Made by a program: the position numbers and the translations under genes. The notes under the pieces were generated by a model that was not told where the DNA came from, searched no databases, and worked only from the letters and a program-made list of their open reading frames with translations. Shown in pieces: positions 19,979 through 26,631 of a DNA stretch of 63,767 bases (the first letter of the stretch is position 1; the number at the start of each line of letters is the position of its first letter). The stretch is from a virus, in the IMG/VR virus record IMGVR_UViG_3300010354_000086, positions 1-63,767 of that record, one strand, 5' to 3'.

Positions 19979-20616
19979 GCGGCATCGTAGGACCAGATAT
20001 CGTTGAATCTGGCTTAGTTTTAATACTTGATGCAGCTAATAGTAAAAGCTATTTAGGGAGTGGAACTACCTGGTCAGATCTTAGCGGAAATAACTATAAT
20101 GGAACTCTGATTAACTCACCTTCATATAGCAGTAGCAGCGGAGGCTACTTTCAAATGACTGGAAGTAGTTACATAAGTTTCTCGTCGTACGCCCAGCCAG
20201 CATACGATACCACAACATCTTTTACTTGGAATGTGTGGGTTTATCCTTTTGCAAATGCTGTCGGACAAATAATTATGGGTAATAGAGGTAGTGATTTAAA
20301 TTTTACTAAATTAACTACAAGTAATTTTGAATACTATTCTACAATTTTACTCACTTCGATGCCTTTAAATATATGGCAAAATGTGTGTGTTGTTAAAGAC
20401 CAAACAACCCTTTCATATTATAGAAATTCCGAGTTAATAACAAGCACAACATCTTCAATTACTAAACCTTCTAGACCGTTTTATATAGGGGGTGACCCAG
20501 CACCTTTGGAATATAGCACAGCTCGTATATCGCATGTATCGGTGTATAATCGAGCATTAACTACTTCAGAAATAAGACAGAATTTTAATGCAGTTAAAGG
20601 CAGGTATAGTCTATGA
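19975..20616 (+). CDS. LamG-like adhesin 3 of 3 (213 aa)
   Basis: Starts MSGIVGPDIVESGLVLILDA within ATGA of the previous gene. It has the same architecture as adhesin 2 (LDAANSKSYLGSGTTWSDLS, SFTWNVWVYPF, WQNVCVVKDQTTLSYYRNSE, YNRALTTSEIRQNFNAVKGR). The first 50 and last 25 residues are close to the neighbour while the middle has diverged, as expected for duplication followed by diversification of a ligand-binding face. Its stop overlaps the start of the fibrinogen-like gene by four bases. Confidence 0.8.
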   Translation: MSGIVGPDIVESGLVLILDAANSKSYLGSGTTWSDLSGNNYNGTLINSPSYSSSSGGYFQMTGSSYISFSSYAQPAYDTTTSFTWNVWVYPFANAVGQIIMGNRGSDLNFTKLTTSNFEYYSTILLTSMPLNIWQNVCVVKDQTTLSYYRNSELITSTTSSITKPSRPFYIGGDPAPLEYSTARISHVSVYNRALTTSEIRQNFNAVKGRYSL

Positions 20617-21386
20617 GCTCTTTCCTTGGTCCTGATTACGGCACTGTGAAAGGTCTGGCACGAACAGCGAAAGATCTGTTAACTTTATACCCGGAAACTG
20701 CTGGTAAAGATGGATATTATCAACTATATCCTCAAGGTAGATCTAGTACCGGTCAATTAGTATATTGCGATATGACCACCGACGGAGGTGGGTGGATGTT
20801 ATTTGCTCGAAGCCATCCTAGCACTGTAAATTATGCTGGACAAAACTGGGGTTGGAGAGGTGGTCCTATTGGAAAAGTTAATGATTTTTCACAGGCTTAT
20901 CAATTAGGATGGTGGACCTATTGGGAAGGGAACTCGACCTTTACTGAATACGCTTTTGGTAATCGATCTAATATTAATAATAACAGTTGGGGTTATTTTA
21001 TTTACAAAGTAGCAATACCTGGATATTCTACTTTTATGACTAGTAACACTCAGCAAAGTCCTAGCAGTACCTCTACACTCAAGTCTGATACTAGTGTCTA
21101 CGGATCTACAGCTTTTCCAGGCATGCAAGGAGCAATCGGATATGCTTCATCAGGTACAAGTAGTAACTTTTATTACATGCGTGACTGCTGTGGATTTGCC
21201 GGGTACGGTGCATATGCAACTAACATGACTACAACCTATTGTGGTAGCACATCAGTAGTTCATTATTCTGGACCGTGGTGTGGCGGAAGCTCAAGAGATG
21301 GCAGCGGAAATTTTCTTAGCGGAAGCTATACAGCTGGAGGATATGTTTATGGTGGGACAAATCAATACATGATTATGGTTAGATAA
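20613..21386 (+). CDS. Fibrinogen/intelectin-like lectin domain protein (257 aa)
   Basis: Residues 33-66 (KDGYYQLYPQG, then CDMTTDGGGWMLFAR with Cys52) match the start of the fibrinogen-related/intelectin fold (YCDM.TDGGGW). A Cys-rich second half (DCCGFAGYGAYATNM, TTYC, WCGGSSRDGSGNF) resembles the intelectin-like ligand-binding region. In animals and some bacteria this fold binds glycans with calcium. It is the last gene of the adhesin chain and converges on the minus-strand Nudix gene, with one base between them. A terminal receptor-binding protein is inferred. The domain call is by motif recognition. Confidence 0.75.
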   Translation: MSSFLGPDYGTVKGLARTAKDLLTLYPETAGKDGYYQLYPQGRSSTGQLVYCDMTTDGGGWMLFARSHPSTVNYAGQNWGWRGGPIGKVNDFSQAYQLGWWTYWEGNSTFTEYAFGNRSNINNNSWGYFIYKVAIPGYSTFMTSNTQQSPSSTSTLKSDTSVYGSTAFPGMQGAIGYASSGTSSNFYYMRDCCGFAGYGAYATNMTTTYCGSTSVVHYSGPWCGGSSRDGSGNFLSGSYTAGGYVYGGTNQYMIMVR

Positions 21387-21387
21387 T

Positions 21388-21822
21388 TCAACCTAGTAGA
21401 TCATAAAGAGTAGTTAATTTAGCTCGATTAATCTTATTTCCTAAACTGCTTTTTAATCCCGGATGTAATGATCTAGGCCAGCACCCGATATCAACCCATG
21501 CATACCCCTGATGTTCTTCAGATAATACAGGTATAAACTCTTCGCTAACTAAACAAACAAACGTAGTGTATTCAAACCTATCGTCAGTACTTTTAAATTT
21601 TTCTAAAGGTATGGTTTTTTCTATTTGAACGTTTGTTCCGATTTCTTCTTGTATTTCTCGCACTAGTCCTTGATAAGTTGTTTCACCAATTTCGTGGCTC
21701 CCGCCAACTAGTACCCAACAATTTTCAAATTTACCTGTAGCTTTCTGTAAAAATAAAAATCTTCTAGTATTTTTAGCTAAAAATAAAGCACCGCTTGACT
21801 GAATCACAGAACTAGTCTCCAA
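21388..21822 (-). CDS. Nudix hydrolase (144 aa)
   Basis: Residues 41-63 form a full Nudix box, G(x5)E(x7)REIQEEIG, with Gly41, Glu47, Arg55, Glu56, Glu59 and Glu60 in place. The only deviation is Thr63 where a hydrophobic residue is usual. Nudix enzymes hydrolyse nucleoside diphosphates linked to another moiety, needing a divalent metal. The substrate cannot be told; sugar nucleotides, mutagenic dNTPs or capped RNA are possible. It is the last gene of the minus-strand gp14-gp15 unit and starts inside the end of gp15 (19-base overlap), so expression is probably late. Confidence 0.88.
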   Translation of the reverse strand: METSSVIQSSGALFLAKNTRRFLFLQKATGKFENCWVLVGGSHEIGETTYQGLVREIQEEIGTNVQIEKTIPLEKFKSTDDRFEYTTFVCLVSEEFIPVLSEEHQGYAWVDIGCWPRSLHPGLKSSLGNKINRAKLTTLYDLLG

Positions 21823-23210
21823 TAGCCCGCTCTATAGATACCTTCAAAAGCCTTAGACCATTGGTGACCATCCCATTTATACTGTATGTTTGTTCGTAAA
21901 TTTGTTTGATAGCTAACATCTGTTATGTTTGTAGCATCAAAAACAATACTCCAACTCGACCCATTCCATTCTACAATATCGTTAACTGAAGCTACAAAAT
22001 CTGATGCATCTAAGTTCTTCCAAGATTCTGCTCCGTCTGTATTTCCTTGGTCTCCAATATCTCCAACTAACAGATATCGTGTACCAGCTACAGGCGTACC
22101 AGGATTAAAGCTTTCTGGATTAATAATAGCATCAAATGTTCCACGACCACCAGGATAGTAACCGCTATTAATTGCAGTGTTAGTATGGAAGCTATCTGGA
22201 TCCCAGTTAACAGTAAGAAGACTAGGATCTAATGGGTGTTCAGCAAGTGTACCAACCACTTCTGTACTATCTTCTTGTTGTAAAAATACTCTACTACTAC
22301 CAGCAATAAACTTTCCGGGGTACTGATCTAAAATTATACGCCAATCAAACTTATCGCCTGTTGGTATAGGTTGTCCATCAAATGGATTGATTACAGGAGT
22401 ATTTTGTTCTAGAATTCTAATAGTGTTATCGAGCACTAAAATCCCAAATCCACCAATATTAACTCTTAACTGAGAATCCGGAGCACCGTCGGGGAAATAG
22501 TATAAATCTCCATACAAGTCTTTTTCTGATAATGCACCTTGTCCTTCACCGTAGATGTTCATAATGATATCAGTGATAACTCCGAGCTTTTTAACCTTAG
22601 CAGGCGGACTAATGTATATAGGAGTTTCAAAAGTTAATGTAGCAATGTCTATTTCTGATTCATTGCCCATAGGTATGCTACGACTAGAAAAGATCATGTC
22701 TGTTAGTTCTACTCTAGTTAAACTAGTCCAGTCAATATAATTGTCAGTTGTTTGTAATTCCATACTTGGATTAAACAACACTAGTATTTGTTCTAGAATT
22801 TGTAATTTTTGATCATTATTAGTTGACCAAATATCTGCCTTAACTGTAAGATTATACGGAGTTGGCATCAGGCGTTCTACAGTATAATTTTTTCCCTGTA
22901 CTGTAGTATATTGTTGTGTAACAGGATTAAAATCTCGTTCTCTAATATGTACCTTGCTAATAAAACTAGCGTCACTGAGTCTATTTCGGTCCAGTTGTAA
23001 ATCAGTAATATACAGTGCTATCCTAGGGGCACTCGGAATCTTATTACTGCTGTTATCTCGGATAATATGAGCAACTTGTCGAGTTAAGTCACCGTACTGT
23101 ACTGGGATGGTGATTTGTTCACCGTCTCCAGTTTGATACTTAAAACCGCTTAACATTCGAATCATCTGACTCAAATACCTTCGTATTTGTCCGTCATAAA
23201 AAAATTTCAT
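21804..23210 (-). CDS. gp15: Tail sheath stabiliser/completion protein gp15 (468 aa)
   Basis: The N-terminus (KFFYDGQIRRYLSQMIRMLS, then GDGEQITIPVQYGDLTRQ) and the block with TVKADIWSTNNDQKLQILEQ and ILVLFNPSMELQTTDNYIDW match T4 gp15, the ring that caps sheath and tube and joins tail to head. T4 gp15 is about 272 residues. Here about 200 extra C-terminal residues carry W-rich short beta motifs (DIVEWNGSSWSI, YKWDGHQWSK) also seen in gp14 and gp18 of this window. It follows gp14 by 8 bases with AGGGA as Shine-Dalgarno and overlaps the Nudix gene. Confidence 0.85.
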   Translation of the reverse strand: MKFFYDGQIRRYLSQMIRMLSGFKYQTGDGEQITIPVQYGDLTRQVAHIIRDNSSNKIPSAPRIALYITDLQLDRNRLSDASFISKVHIRERDFNPVTQQYTTVQGKNYTVERLMPTPYNLTVKADIWSTNNDQKLQILEQILVLFNPSMELQTTDNYIDWTSLTRVELTDMIFSSRSIPMGNESEIDIATLTFETPIYISPPAKVKKLGVITDIIMNIYGEGQGALSEKDLYGDLYYFPDGAPDSQLRVNIGGFGILVLDNTIRILEQNTPVINPFDGQPIPTGDKFDWRIILDQYPGKFIAGSSRVFLQQEDSTEVVGTLAEHPLDPSLLTVNWDPDSFHTNTAINSGYYPGGRGTFDAIINPESFNPGTPVAGTRYLLVGDIGDQGNTDGAESWKNLDASDFVASVNDIVEWNGSSWSIVFDATNITDVSYQTNLRTNIQYKWDGHQWSKAFEGIYRAGYWRLVL

Positions 23211-23218
23211 TCTATTCC

Positions 23219-24358
23219 CTAATTATCTGCTTTGGGCTTAAGTGCTTGAGAAAGACTCTGTCTTTCAACAACCTGTTCACCACTAATGTTGCTTACAGTA
23301 TCATTATTAATAAAGTTATATTTTTGTCTATTTCTTAGATCAGTATTAGTGATTTGATGTCTAACTTTATCTTCATATTTAACCCATCTACGACCATCAT
23401 ATCTAAATAACCTGTTAGGCTGATAATCAACTCTTAGGAAGAAGTCTCCAACTGCTGGACCAGCTGGAAATTGAATTCCAAATCCATACGGTGATCCGTT
23501 AGGCGGCACTCCGTCACCAAGTAAGTAACCAGAATAGCCGTCTTTAACAGGAGTTCTATATTCCGGTCTAGTACTATCTTCTGATATAACTCCGCCCTGT
23601 TCTAGTGCAGGTCTTCCTTTTTCGTCTACAGCTAGAGTATAGAAGTGTTTAGTATTATATCCACTCTGAGGATTATCGAGTTCAGCTTGAGTTACTATAG
23701 CATCATTAATCATCATATCTTTATTATAAGAAGAAAGCACATCTCTAAGAGAATCACTCGATCCTTCATCTGCGGGTAAATCTAATATATCTTTAAATTC
23801 TTGACTGTCGCTGATCGGTTTTAATTTTATTCGATATAAATGTGGATACCATGTAGCTGAGAATCCCTCACTAGCACGATCTATTTCTTCGACTACATAA
23901 AATCTTTTTAACGCTACATCAAAATTATTTAAGGCATGATAATCTTTTAAATGGGGTAATTCAAACACATCACCTGGCATGATCTTACGACCGATAGTGT
24001 CAACACTATTATTAATATGAAGGGTCATAAAAATAGTATCATTTTGTAAAAATAACCCAAATTGACTTAGATTAAAATCAATATCTTGTACATTGTATAC
24101 ACCCCTAAGTACATAGATATCAGGATCATATTTACGGTCTCTATTTTCTAAAAATAAAAGATCTTGAATATTAGTTTCTGAAATAGCATTATATGTTGGT
24201 TGCGTAGCTGACGACTCAGTTGAGCTTGGGTTTCGAGGACCTAGATACTTATGAACATGTACATCAGTGCCGCCAACTTGAAACATTTCATAGATAGTTT
24301 TATCTATAAATTTATAATCATTACCTCTTTCTGGACGATATAGACTTAGTCTTGGCAT
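23219..24358 (-). CDS. gp14: Neck protein gp14 (379 aa)
   Basis: GGTDVHVHKYLGPRNP, VYNVQDIDFNLSQFGLFLQN, MPGDVFELPHLKDYHALN and RFYVVEEIDRASEGFSATWY fit the gp14 neck family, which with gp13 forms the collar between portal and tail. It is longer than T4 gp14 (256 residues) because of a C-terminal part that includes the W-motif DYQPNRLFRYDGRRWVKYED. It is the first gene of a minus-strand unit (gp14, gp15, Nudix). Its ATG lies 4 bases after a GATAAATA late box with no Shine-Dalgarno, so the mRNA should be leaderless. Confidence 0.82.
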   Translation of the reverse strand: MPRLSLYRPERGNDYKFIDKTIYEMFQVGGTDVHVHKYLGPRNPSSTESSATQPTYNAISETNIQDLLFLENRDRKYDPDIYVLRGVYNVQDIDFNLSQFGLFLQNDTIFMTLHINNSVDTIGRKIMPGDVFELPHLKDYHALNNFDVALKRFYVVEEIDRASEGFSATWYPHLYRIKLKPISDSQEFKDILDLPADEGSSDSLRDVLSSYNKDMMINDAIVTQAELDNPQSGYNTKHFYTLAVDEKGRPALEQGGVISEDSTRPEYRTPVKDGYSGYLLGDGVPPNGSPYGFGIQFPAGPAVGDFFLRVDYQPNRLFRYDGRRWVKYEDKVRHQITNTDLRNRQKYNFINNDTVSNISGEQVVERQSLSQALKPKADN

Positions 24359-24362
24359 AGTG

Positions 24363-24370
24363 TATTTATC
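24363..24370 (-). promoter_or_regulatory. Late promoter box GATAAATA (minus arm of palindrome) for gp14
   Basis: On the minus strand the box reads GATAAATA and is followed by CACT and then the gp14 ATG. By the T4 rule (start about 6 bases after the box) transcription would begin at the start codon or one base into it. It is one arm of the perfect palindrome 24363-24379. Confidence 0.72.
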
Positions 24371-24371
24371 T

Positions 24372-24379
24372 GATAAATA
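24372..24379 (+). promoter_or_regulatory. Late promoter box GATAAATA (plus arm of palindrome) for gp13
   Basis: The plus-strand box ends 16 bases before the gp13 ATG at 24396, leaving a leader of about 11 bases with AGGAG. Together with the minus box and the central T it forms TATTTATCTGATAAATA, an odd palindrome of two 8-bp arms. Confidence 0.75.
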
Positions 24380-24395
24380 TGCTAGGAGATCTTGT

Positions 24396-25163
24396 ATGTC
24401 AGAAACCGTAACTTTAAGCCAAAAAAGACAGGAAGTATACGACTATGTCAAGTTAATGCTCGGTGATGGCATGATTGATGTTGAACTAGATCCTGGACAT
24501 TATAAAATTGCTTTAGATAAATCTCTAGCTCGTTATCGACAACGATCGGATCATAGTACTGAAGAATCTTGGAGTTTTTTAACTCTAAGAGAAGATATTA
24601 ATACCTATACATTACCCCCTGAGATTATCGAAGTAAGACAGATTTTTCGTCGATCTATCGGAAGTCGAACTGGTGGCGGTGATGGTGGTACTTTGTTTGA
24701 ACCTTTTAACTTAGCCTACACTAACACTTACTTATTAAGTAGCTCAAATATGGGTGGATTAGCAACTTATGATTTCTTTGCTCAATATCAGGAAATGGTC
24801 GGGCGTATGTTTGGTAGTTTTATTGAATTTAAGTGGTACCCTCAATCACATAAATTAACCATTTTACAACGACCAAGGACTAGTGAAGAAGTTCTAATAC
24901 ACTGCTACAATTTTAGACCAGACCTTGCTATACTCGACGATGTATACGCTAAACAATGGATTAGAGATTACACTCTAGCTAATTGCAAAATGATATTAGG
25001 ACAAGCTCGAGAAAAATTTACCCAGATAGCTGGACCACAAGGAGGTACTAGTTTAAACGGTCAGTCTTTAAAGGCAGAAGCACAATCCGAATTAGAAAAA
25101 TTAGATCTAGAATTAACAACTCAGGTAAGCGGCGGTAGAGGATACACCTTTATTATAGGGTAA
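24396..25163 (+). CDS. gp13: Neck protein gp13 (255 aa)
   Basis: The start MSETVTLSQKRQEVYDYVK is chosen because AGGAGAT precedes it; an upstream GTG at 24360 lies within the promoter palindrome. The region MLGDGMIDVELDPGHYKIAL, then DKSLARYRQRSDHSTEESWS, with LPPEIIEVRQIFR later, matches the gp13 head-completion/neck family. T4 gp13 is 309 residues, so this is slightly short. It pairs divergently with gp14, its partner in the neck ring. The C-terminus (SELEKLDLELTTQVSGG) is helical. The next gene follows after 4 bases. Confidence 0.85.
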   Translation: MSETVTLSQKRQEVYDYVKLMLGDGMIDVELDPGHYKIALDKSLARYRQRSDHSTEESWSFLTLREDINTYTLPPEIIEVRQIFRRSIGSRTGGGDGGTLFEPFNLAYTNTYLLSSSNMGGLATYDFFAQYQEMVGRMFGSFIEFKWYPQSHKLTILQRPRTSEEVLIHCYNFRPDLAILDDVYAKQWIRDYTLANCKMILGQAREKFTQIAGPQGGTSLNGQSLKAEAQSELEKLDLELTTQVSGGRGYTFIIG

Positions 25164-25167
25164 CGAT

Positions 25168-25524
25168 ATGAAAATTCGAGAGATTCTAACAGAAAAATCA
25201 GAAAGAAAGCTTGGTAAAAATATTCGTCAATCAGGGACTCATGCTAAACAATATCAAGGAATTGATCAGTACTATGACATGTACCGACTAGGCATAGCTA
25301 TGGCTGGCGCCCCAGATATTCCTATAGACTCTGAAGGTCCTGCAAAAGATATACCTGCGGTATGGATGTACAGCAAAGGTGAAGAAGATATAGTTAATCG
25401 AGCAGCAAAGAATCAAGGGATCAAAGGCAAAACTATAGTCGGAAAAGGACAAAGTGAAGAGCTTCCACAAATTAATACTTCAAGTCCAGTTGCTCAGCCA
25501 AAACGAAACAAATACGGCATTTAA
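25168..25524 (+). CDS. Probable capsid-packaged protein with CTS-like N-terminus (118 aa)
   Basis: The N-terminus MKIREILTE|KSERK resembles the T4 capsid-targeting sequence (MKTYQEFIAE) and ends in L-x-E, the consensus of the gp21 prohead protease; cleavage after Glu9 is predicted. The remainder is hydrophilic and of unknown function (YQGIDQYYDMYRLGIAMAGA; GEEDIVNRAAKNQGIKGKT). Its genes 5' and 3' are structural or late, and it follows gp13 by 4 bases. Packaging into the head is inferred from this short peptide, not proven. No enzyme motif is seen. Confidence 0.6.
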   Translation: MKIREILTEKSERKLGKNIRQSGTHAKQYQGIDQYYDMYRLGIAMAGAPDIPIDSEGPAKDIPAVWMYSKGEEDIVNRAAKNQGIKGKTIVGKGQSEELPQINTSSPVAQPKRNKYGI

Positions 25525-25527
25525 ATA

Positions 25528-25554
25528 TTGACAAAACTGATTAAATCGTATAAA
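25528..25554 (+). promoter_or_regulatory. Sigma70-like promoter (TTGACA - 15 bp - TATAAA) for dNMP kinase
   Basis: A consensus -35 TTGACA (25528-25533) is followed by TATAAA (25549-25554) with a short 15-bp spacer; a shifted -10 (TAAAGT, 25551-25556) would give 17 bp. The ATG lies at 25578 with GGAGAG upstream. It suits early expression of a nucleotide enzyme among late genes. Confidence 0.6.
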
Positions 25555-25577
25555 GTATAGTATCACGGAGAGATACT

Positions 25578-26255
25578 ATGATTATTGGCTTTGTAGGATT
25601 TATCGGTTCTGGGAAAGATACCGCAGCAGATTATCTTGTAAATTTTCACGGATTCCGTAGAGATAGTTTTGCTAATACACTTAAAGATGCTGTTGCTGCT
25701 GTATTTGGATGGGATCGAACGCTACTCGAAGGTAGAACTGCTGAAGCTAGAGCATGGCGTGAACAACGAGATGAATGGTGGAGTGATCGTCTAGGCAAAG
25801 ATATTACACCTCGATGGGTCTTACAGTATTGGGGAACTGAAGTTTGCCGTCAAGGCTTTCACGATGATATTTGGATTGCTAGTTTAGAAAATAAAATTAG
25901 AAAAACTAAAGATAATATTGTTATTAGCGATGTTAGATTTCCGAACGAAATTAAAGCAATACATAATGCCGGCGGATTAGTTGTAAGAGTTAAAAGAGGT
26001 CCAGAACCAGACTGGTTTCAAGATGCAGCTAATGTTAATTCAGGACCTACAAATATGAGTTGGGCAATCAGTAAACAACGAATGCTTGAATTAAAAATTC
26101 ATGCTAGTGAAACTAGTTGGATTGGAAATCAAATAGATTATACCATTGATAACGATCATACTATTGATCATCTTTTTACTGAACTTAGAAGTCTGGTTGA
26201 AGGTCACCTTGGCGCCATGTTATACCTTCAAGATGGAGCAGCCGTTGGCAGTTAG
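25578..26255 (+). CDS. gp1: Deoxynucleoside monophosphate kinase gp1 (225 aa)
   Basis: The P-loop GFIGSGKDT (residues 7-15), the DRTLLEGRTAEARAWREQRD stretch, TPRWVLQYWGTEVCR and IVISDVRFPNE (with the DVRF Arg/Asp signature) match T4 gp1, which phosphorylates dTMP, dGMP and the modified dCMP of T4. It acts in the cytosolic dNTP-synthesis complex. The last 23 codons are overlapped on the other strand by an HNH gene, and the end (GAMLYLQDGAAVGS) does not look like a conserved kinase C-terminus. It has its own sigma70-like promoter. Confidence 0.92.
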   Translation: MIIGFVGFIGSGKDTAADYLVNFHGFRRDSFANTLKDAVAAVFGWDRTLLEGRTAEARAWREQRDEWWSDRLGKDITPRWVLQYWGTEVCRQGFHDDIWIASLENKIRKTKDNIVISDVRFPNEIKAIHNAGGLVVRVKRGPEPDWFQDAANVNSGPTNMSWAISKQRMLELKIHASETSWIGNQIDYTIDNDHTIDHLFTELRSLVEGHLGAMLYLQDGAAVGS

Positions 26256-26526
26256 CACAAACTGTTTTTAAATTTGTAATTTTACAATTTGATAAATTAC
26301 CATCAAGGTGGAACACATCAAATTGTTGGTGATGTTTACTCTTGTAACCGCATTTCTCACACTGAGACTTTTTACGGTATCCTTGTTGATACCATAGTGG
26401 TAACCCTTTAATACCAACACCGTATCTCAAACAGACATCGCACTTACTACGATAGTACGGTCTTTTTTCTTTATAATAGTTAATAGCTACGGGTCTATTC
26501 CCACATTTACATAATGGTCTTTTCAT
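26185..26526 (-). CDS. HNH-type endonuclease (113 aa), antisense to the end of gp1
   Basis: C-x2-C at 56/59, then VFHLDGN (His73, Asp75, Asn77), NL at 85-86 and C-x2-C at 90/93 with His98 form a zinc-bound HNH-type fold. An extra N-terminal pair of Cys knuckles (CKC at 6-8, C29-x2-C32) suggests a second zinc. Such free-standing genes are often homing endonucleases that insert beside core phage genes. Its 3' end overlaps 71 bases of dNMP kinase. A minus-strand AATAAATA box ends 7 bases before its ATG. The target sequence is unknown. Confidence 0.8.
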   Translation of the reverse strand: MKRPLCKCGNRPVAINYYKEKRPYYRSKCDVCLRYGVGIKGLPLWYQQGYRKKSQCEKCGYKSKHHQQFDVFHLDGNLSNCKITNLKTVCANCQRLLHLEGITWRQGDLQPDF

Positions 26527-26533
26527 AACTAAT

Positions 26534-26541
26534 TATTTATT
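26534..26541 (-). promoter_or_regulatory. Late promoter box AATAAATA (minus) for the HNH gene
   Basis: Minus-strand AATAAATA followed by 7 bases and ATG, with no Shine-Dalgarno sequence. The predicted leader is 0-2 bases. Confidence 0.5.
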
Positions 26542-26596
26542 CTGCCCTTTTTGACCCCTTTTCATCGTTTATAACCTCTTATTTTTATTTAAAACC

Positions 26597-26604
26597 AATA
26601 AATA
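26597..26604 (+). promoter_or_regulatory. Late promoter box AATAAATA for gp18-gp19
   Basis: AATAAATA ends 27 bases before the gp18 ATG, with AAGGAG in the leader. The geometry is the same as for the fibre gene at 15061. Confidence 0.75.
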
Positions 26605-26631
26605 AGTTATGATGGTATTAAGGAGACCAAT

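Noticed and set aside
24360-24395. GTG start for gp13 at 24360
   Set aside because: It would place the start inside the promoter palindrome; ATG 24396 has AGGAG at a correct distance.
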